From Planctomycetaceae bacterium (GTDB lineage Bacteria; Planctomycetota; Planctomycetia; Planctomycetales; Planctomycetaceae), in assembly GCA_024742875.1 (NCBI GenBank), contig JANSXP010000068.1, forward strand, positions 1 to 38,594: DNA of 38,594 bases, in the 5' to 3' direction. Each line of letters starts with the position of its first letter. Position 1 is the first letter of the stretch. The translations under genes were made by a program, and so were the position numbers. The notes below the pieces were generated by a model, which searched no databases, was not told the DNA's origin, and was given only the letters and a program-made list of their open reading frames with translations. This document shows, in pieces, positions 34,798 to 38,594 of this stretch.

Positions 34798-35802
34798 GTG
34801 TCGACCGCTCGACTGCTTCAATCTGCCGACGTCCCTGGGGCGCTGACGTCTGTGGCCGCAGACAGAAACGGATTTGAAGACGAATATCCGTTCGTTTCGC
34901 ACTGGGCCGACATCGACGGCCACATCATGCACTATGTGGATGAAGGCTCAGGCCCTGTGCTGCTGATGGTCCACGGGAACCCCACATGGAGTTTCGCCTG
35001 GCGTCATCTCGTGCGGGAACTTTCCACCAGCTACCGCGTGATCGCGGTCGACCACATCGGCTGCGGCTTTTCTGCCAAACCGCAGGACGATGTCTACACA
35101 CTGGGCGGCCACATCAGCCGCCTGGTCGCTCTGGTCGAAGCCCTTGATCTGACCGACATCACGCTGTTCGCCCACGACTGGGGCGGCGCCATCGGCATGG
35201 GGACCGCCGGACGCCTGCCGGATCGCTTCGCGAAATTCGTCCTGATGAACACAGGCGCCTTTCGCAGCACGGAAATCCCCTTTCGCATCGCCCTGTGTCG
35301 CATTCCCCTGCTGGGCACAATTGGCATGCAGGCCTTCAATCTGTTTTCTCAGGCGGCCGTCTTCATGGCCACCGAAAAAGGCCTGTCCCCGGCGGCCCGA
35401 CGCGGCCTGCTGGCCCCCTACAACAGCTGGAGCAACCGCCGGGCTGTCCGCGAATTCGTTCACGACATCCCCCTCAAACCATCACATCGCAGCTATCAGA
35501 CCCTGGTCGACGTGGAAAACGGACTCGCACAGTTTGCCAACTCGCCCGTGCTGCTGGTGTGGGGCATGAAAGACTGGTGCTTCACGCCCAGTTTCTACAA
35601 CGAATTTCGACGGCATTTCCCACAGGCGCAAACAGTCGAAATTTCCGATGGCGGCCACTACATCTTTGAAGACTCGCCCGAGGAACTGCTTAATTGCGCC
35701 AGAGATTTCCTCAGCCAGCGGTCCGCCCCACCTGTCCTGCCAGCTGATGCCGCGGAAAGCGTTAGAGCCAATCTGCCGTCTTCTGATTCCCCAACCGGCT
35801 GA
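34798..35802 (+). CDS. oleB: Alpha/beta hydrolase, OleB-like (beta-lactone decarboxylase family)
   Basis: 334 aa from a GTG at 34798; no strong ribosome site is seen, so the start is tentative. The haloalkane-dehalogenase-like fold has the nucleophile Asp127 in [10 protein letters not shown] and His287 in [10 protein letters not shown]. Text such as [20 protein letters not shown] and VHDIPLKP matches my recall of OleB, which decarboxylates beta-lactones to olefins in head-to-head hydrocarbon synthesis, better than true dehalogenases. OleA, OleC and OleD are not in the window, so the role is inferred from sequence text alone. A general haloalkane dehalogenase-like hydrolase is the alternative. 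It lies ~100 bp before trpD. Confidence 0.75.
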   Translation: MSTARLLQSADVPGALTSVAADRNGFEDEYPFVSHWADIDGHIMHYVDEGSGPVLLMVHGNPTWSFAWRHLVRELSTSYRVIAVDHIGCGFSAKPQDDVYTLGGHISRLVALVEALDLTDITLFAHDWGGAIGMGTAGRLPDRFAKFVLMNTGAFRSTEIPFRIALCRIPLLGTIGMQAFNLFSQAAVFMATEKGLSPAARRGLLAPYNSWSNRRAVREFVHDIPLKPSHRSYQTLVDVENGLAQFANSPVLLVWGMKDWCFTPSFYNEFRRHFPQAQTVEISDGGHYIFEDSPEELLNCARDFLSQRSAPPVLPADAAESVRANLPSSDSPTG

Positions 35803-35903
35803 CCCCCAGGCATGGCTTCTTTCACCCACGCCACAACCCATTCGTCTGCATCGTCCCGTTCCCGCCGCCCGTTTCTGCCGCCCCGAATTGTGAGAGCCCA
35901 GGC

Positions 35904-36923
35904 ATGCACGCCGCCATTCGACAAAGCCTGTCCCAGCTGATCGATCGTCAAACCCTGTCCTCTACGGCCGTGCAGGACTGCATCGGCGCGATGATGGACG
36001 GAGCCTGCGAACCGGTCGAAATCGCGGCGTGGCTCACCGCCATGTCGTGCAAGGGGCCGTCCGCCATTGAACTGGTGGGCGCCGCCCAGGCCATGCGCGA
36101 CCGCGCAGCCCGCATCGCCACCCGACGACGCCCCCTGCTGGACACCTGCGGCACCGGCGGCGACAAACTGCACACGTTTAACATCAGCACGGCCACCGCC
36201 ATCGTTGCCGCTGCCTGTGGCGTCAATGTGGCCAAACACGGCAACCGAAGCGTCTCCAGCAGCAGTGGTTCCGCCGATGTCCTGGAAGCTCTCGGCGTGA
36301 ACATCCACCTGTCCGCCGAGCAGTCGGCCCGCTGCCTGGACGAAATCGGCATCACCTTCTGTTTCGCCCCCCTCATCCACGGGGCCATGAAACACGCCGC
36401 CCCCATTCGCCGGGAACTCGGCATCCCCACCATCTTCAACCTGCTCGGTCCGCTCACCAATCCGGCGGGTGCCGAATACCAGGTCATCGGCGCCAGCAGC
36501 GACGAACGCGCGCAACTGCTCGCGTCCGCCCTCAGCGTACTGGGCTGTCGCAAGGCGCTGGTTGTCTGCGGCAACAACGAACTGGACGAAGTCTGCCTCT
36601 GGGGGCCCACGCGCGTCTTTGAAGTGGCCGTTGGCAAAGTCACCGAATCCTCATGGATGCCCGAAGACTTTGGTCTGCCCGAATGCAACGTGTCCGCACT
36701 GCGGGTCAAATCGGCCGCACAAAGCGCGGCCATGATCCAAAGCGTCTTCTCCGGCGAACGCACGGCCGCCACCAACATCGTCATCGCCAACACGGCCGCC
36801 GCCCTCATCGCCGCCGAAAAAGAGAGTGACCCCAAACACGCCGCCGACACCGTCACCCACGTCCTTGCCGACGGCATCGCCGCCGCCAAACTGGCCGACC
36901 TCGTCGAATGGACGTCCGCCTGA
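35904..36923 (+). CDS. trpD: Anthranilate phosphoribosyltransferase
   Basis: 339 aa, the normal length. The helical N-terminal domain is followed by GTGGD at residues 83-87 and the anthranilate/PRPP-site segment KHGNRSVSS. The KHAAPIRRELG and FNLLGPLTNP blocks are also typical. The enzyme joins anthranilate to PRPP in tryptophan synthesis. No other trp gene is adjacent, so it is not in a trp operon here. The ATG at 35904 is consistent with the fold. Confidence 0.96.
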   Translation: MHAAIRQSLSQLIDRQTLSSTAVQDCIGAMMDGACEPVEIAAWLTAMSCKGPSAIELVGAAQAMRDRAARIATRRRPLLDTCGTGGDKLHTFNISTATAIVAAACGVNVAKHGNRSVSSSSGSADVLEALGVNIHLSAEQSARCLDEIGITFCFAPLIHGAMKHAAPIRRELGIPTIFNLLGPLTNPAGAEYQVIGASSDERAQLLASALSVLGCRKALVVCGNNELDEVCLWGPTRVFEVAVGKVTESSWMPEDFGLPECNVSALRVKSAAQSAAMIQSVFSGERTAATNIVIANTAAALIAAEKESDPKHAADTVTHVLADGIAAAKLADLVEWTSA

Positions 36924-37366
36924 CCGGGAGGCCCCGGCGGGCCGTGGCGTGGAGACTCCGTGCTGCAGGTCTCGTCTCTGCGCCGGCTCGCTCCGCGTTG
37001 CTTCGCTGACGACAACTGAGTTGGCTCCGCGCTTGAACGCGCCAGGGCATGCCGGACGTGTTGCGACGCACTCCGGTTATCGTGGCCCCGACATATCGCG
37101 CTCGACAGACTCTGCGCTCGACACACGCACCGGCGACACATACACCGCCCGCAGGCCGGACTGGAGCCGGCGAACGCGGACAGCCCGTCGTCCCCGCCAC
37201 ACGGCCTTTGGCTTCACCTGCGGACCGGGTCAGCGTCCACCGTGCGCGCACGCTGCTGAAATCCCACTCAACCACACCGGGCAGACACACTTCGTAAAAT
37301 CCCAGTTGCCCTCTTGACACACCGCCACATAATTGTACTACTGTACCAATACAGTTAGGTAATGTC
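36924..37366. other. Intergenic region
   Basis: 443 bp between trpD and the GntR gene. Just past trpD is a short GC-rich CCGGG/CCCGG stem without a T-run. A 10-bp direct repeat GCGCTCGACA occurs at 37098-37107 and 37114-37123. The last ~55 bp hold the promoter and operator described separately. Small open frames here lack ribosome sites or family pattern and are not called. Confidence 0.55.
37314..37354 (+). promoter_or_regulatory. Promoter and GntR-type operator of the regulator-ABC operon
   Basis: TTGACA at 37314-37319 is a perfect -35 box; a weak -10 (TACTAC, 37336-37341) lies 16 bp on. Overlapping and following it are GTAC-N4-GTAC (37335-37346) and the perfect palindrome CTGTA-CCAA-TACAG (37341-37354). 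The start codon is at 37367, with AGGTAA just before it. Such placement is typical of autoregulation by a YtrA-type GntR repressor; binding is inferred. Confidence 0.7.
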
Positions 37367-37762
37367 ATGCAGATACGAATATCCAGCGACGATGGGACGC
37401 CCATCTATCAGCAGGTGGTCAGCCAGGTCACGCTGCTGATCTCCTCCGGACGACTGTCGTCCGGCGATCAGCTGCCGCCCGTTCGCAGGCTGGCCGAACA
37501 GCTGGTGATCAACCCCAACACCGTGGCGCGGGCCTACCGGGAACTGGAGGCCGCCGGCATGGTGCTGTCGCGTCGTGGCTCGGGCGTGTTTGTGGCGGAC
37601 TCCCCGTCGCCGTTGTCGCGTCGGGAACGCAACCGTCGTCTGCACGAGCGTATTGACGCACTGCTGGCTGAAGCTGTGCAGCTGGATTTTCCCCTGTCGT
37701 CTCTGCCGGACGTAGTCCGCAACCGAGCGTCGCGTTTTGATTCCGGAGAAAGCCATGAGTGA
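37367..37762 (+). CDS. GntR-family regulator, YtrA type
   Basis: 131 aa. The N-terminal winged helix (~10-78) has the GntR pattern PIYQQVVSQVTLLI, LPPVRRLAEQLVINPNTVARAYRELE and a wing of GSGVFV. A short helical tail (~85-125) replaces the large effector domain, as in the YtrA subfamily. Its stop overlaps the start of the ABC ATPase by 8 bp, the classical ytrA-type arrangement in which the regulator represses its own transporter operon. The ligand is unknown. The palindrome upstream is the likely operator. Confidence 0.93.
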   Translation: MQIRISSDDGTPIYQQVVSQVTLLISSGRLSSGDQLPPVRRLAEQLVINPNTVARAYRELEAAGMVLSRRGSGVFVADSPSPLSRRERNRRLHERIDALLAEAVQLDFPLSSLPDVVRNRASRFDSGESHE

Positions 37763-38594
37763 GATTGTCATACGGACGGAAGGCCTCGGACGCCGGTTTC
37801 GTCGTCACACGGCACTGGACGATGTGAACTTTCAGCTGCAGCAGGGCAGTGTTCTGGGGCTGGTGGGAGAGAACGGGGCCGGCAAAACAACGCTGATCCG
37901 GCATTTTCTGGGGATGCTGCGGCCGACATCCGGCACCGTGCAGGTGTTCGGCACCGACCCCGTGGCCGATCCGGCGGGCGTGCTGTCGCGGATCGGGTAT
38001 CTGTCAGAAGATCGCGACATGCCGCCCTGGATGCGAATCAAAGACTACCTCAGCTTTCGCGCCGCCTTTTACCCCGCCTGGGATCACGCCTGCTGCCGCG
38101 ACCTTGTGGAACGCTTTGCGCTTGATGAAGGTCAGAAGATCAGTCAGCTGTCGCGCGGCCAGCTGGCCCGACTGGGCCTGATCAGCGCCGTGGCTCACCG
38201 ACCGGAACTGCTGCTGCTGGACGAGCCGTCATCCGGACTCGATCCGGCCGTGCGTCACGACATTCTGTCGACCATCATTCGCACGGTGGCCAATGAAGGA
38301 CGCACGGTGCTGTTCTCGTCACACCTGCTGGCAGAAGTGCAGCAGGTCTGTGACCACGTGGCCCTGCTGGTGGGCGGTCAGATGCCGGTCAACGAACCCA
38401 TCGATGACTTTTTGCGGCGGCATCGACGCTGGACCATTCGCCTGTCGGATGCGCACCCCCAACTGGCCGATCTGCCGTGCGTGCTCCGCAGCTTTGGCGA
38501 CGACCAGGAGAAGACCGTGTTAACCGTCGGCGATCCGGCGCCGCTGCGCGACTGGGTGCAGCAGCACCAGGCGCAGGTTCTCGCGGAAGACGCA
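37755..38594 (+). CDS. ABC transporter ATP-binding protein (3' end outside window)
   Basis: 280 codons are visible from the ATG at 37755 and the frame runs off the window. Walker A is GENGAGKTT (Lys44), the signature motif LSRGQ lies at 132-136 (usual LSGGQ, Gly to Arg), Walker B ends D156-E157 in LLLLDEP, and the H-loop is in FSSHLL. The residues beyond ~220 form the start of an accessory domain. Layout and the upstream YtrA-type GntR gene favour a ytrB-like exporter ATPase; the permease should be just past the window. Substrate unknown. Confidence 0.93.
   Translation, partial: MSEIVIRTEGLGRRFRRHTALDDVNFQLQQGSVLGLVGENGAGKTTLIRHFLGMLRPTSGTVQVFGTDPVADPAGVLSRIGYLSEDRDMPPWMRIKDYLSFRAAFYPAWDHACCRDLVERFALDEGQKISQLSRGQLARLGLISAVAHRPELLLLDEPSSGLDPAVRHDILSTIIRTVANEGRTVLFSSHLLAEVQQVCDHVALLVGGQMPVNEPIDDFLRRHRRWTIRLSDAHPQLADLPCVLRSFGDDQEKTVLTVGDPAPLRDWVQQHQAQVLAEDA

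Noticed and set aside
37049-37297. 82-codon plus-strand open frame between trpD and the GntR gene
   Set aside because: No ribosome site, Arg/Thr/Pro-rich composition and no family pattern; it looks non-coding.

Overview
The window looks like the chromosome of a high-GC planctomycete (Planctomycetota). Four lineage-typical families point there: a DUF1559 protein with a prepilin-like N-terminus beside a tiny lipoprotein, a TIGR02996 'repeat-companion' protein, a planctomycete-type c-type cytochrome fused to WD40 repeats, and a sulfatase. No rRNA, tRNA, CRISPR array, transposase or phage gene was recognised. The gene at each edge (1-2904 and 37755-38594) is cut by the window.

Layout. (1) 1-5516, plus strand: a large PPC-domain surface protein translationally coupled to a signal-peptide cytochrome c/WD40 protein; both carry a long coiled coil. 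(2) 5547-13346: a type II secretion / type IV pilus-like locus. On the minus strand are a degenerate receiver protein, a GspE/PilB ATPase and a GspF/PilC inner-membrane protein. On the plus strand is a secretin. Convergent to the secretin is a PilP/GspC-like lipoprotein, followed upstream by a membrane-anchored protein built from 24-residue repeats. No pseudopilin operon, prepilin peptidase or GspL/M is visible here. (3) 13775-20124: an acidic-tailed winged-helix-like protein, a PPK2 polyphosphate kinase, a hemX-hemA pair for tetrapyrrole synthesis, an ACT-domain protein, a small membrane protein behind a near-perfect sigma-54 promoter, and small hypotheticals. (4) 20142-22782: the TIGR02996 protein, a mini-lipoprotein and a DUF1559 protein. 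(5) 22901-28166: a GT-C-like membrane glycosyltransferase facing a methyltransferase, a polyprenyl-phosphate GT2 and UDP-glucose dehydrogenase, probably a surface glycan locus. (6) 28403-36923: a giant FtsX-type permease, a sulfatase with an unusual active-site motif, truA, an OleB-like hydrolase and trpD. (7) 37314-38594: a self-contained promoter/operator, a YtrA-type GntR regulator and an ABC ATPase.

How the genes fit together. The secretion-like genes supply motor, platform, outer-membrane pore and pilot/connector parts of one envelope machine, and their order around divergent and convergent junctions is not the classical gsp operon. The GT2, GT-C, methyltransferase and Ugd genes fit lipid-linked sugar synthesis and transfer. 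The observations most worth a second look are the 24-residue repeat protein, the pseudo-receiver next to GspE, the sigma-54 promoter, the sulfatase motif and the paired coiled-coil inserts in region 1.
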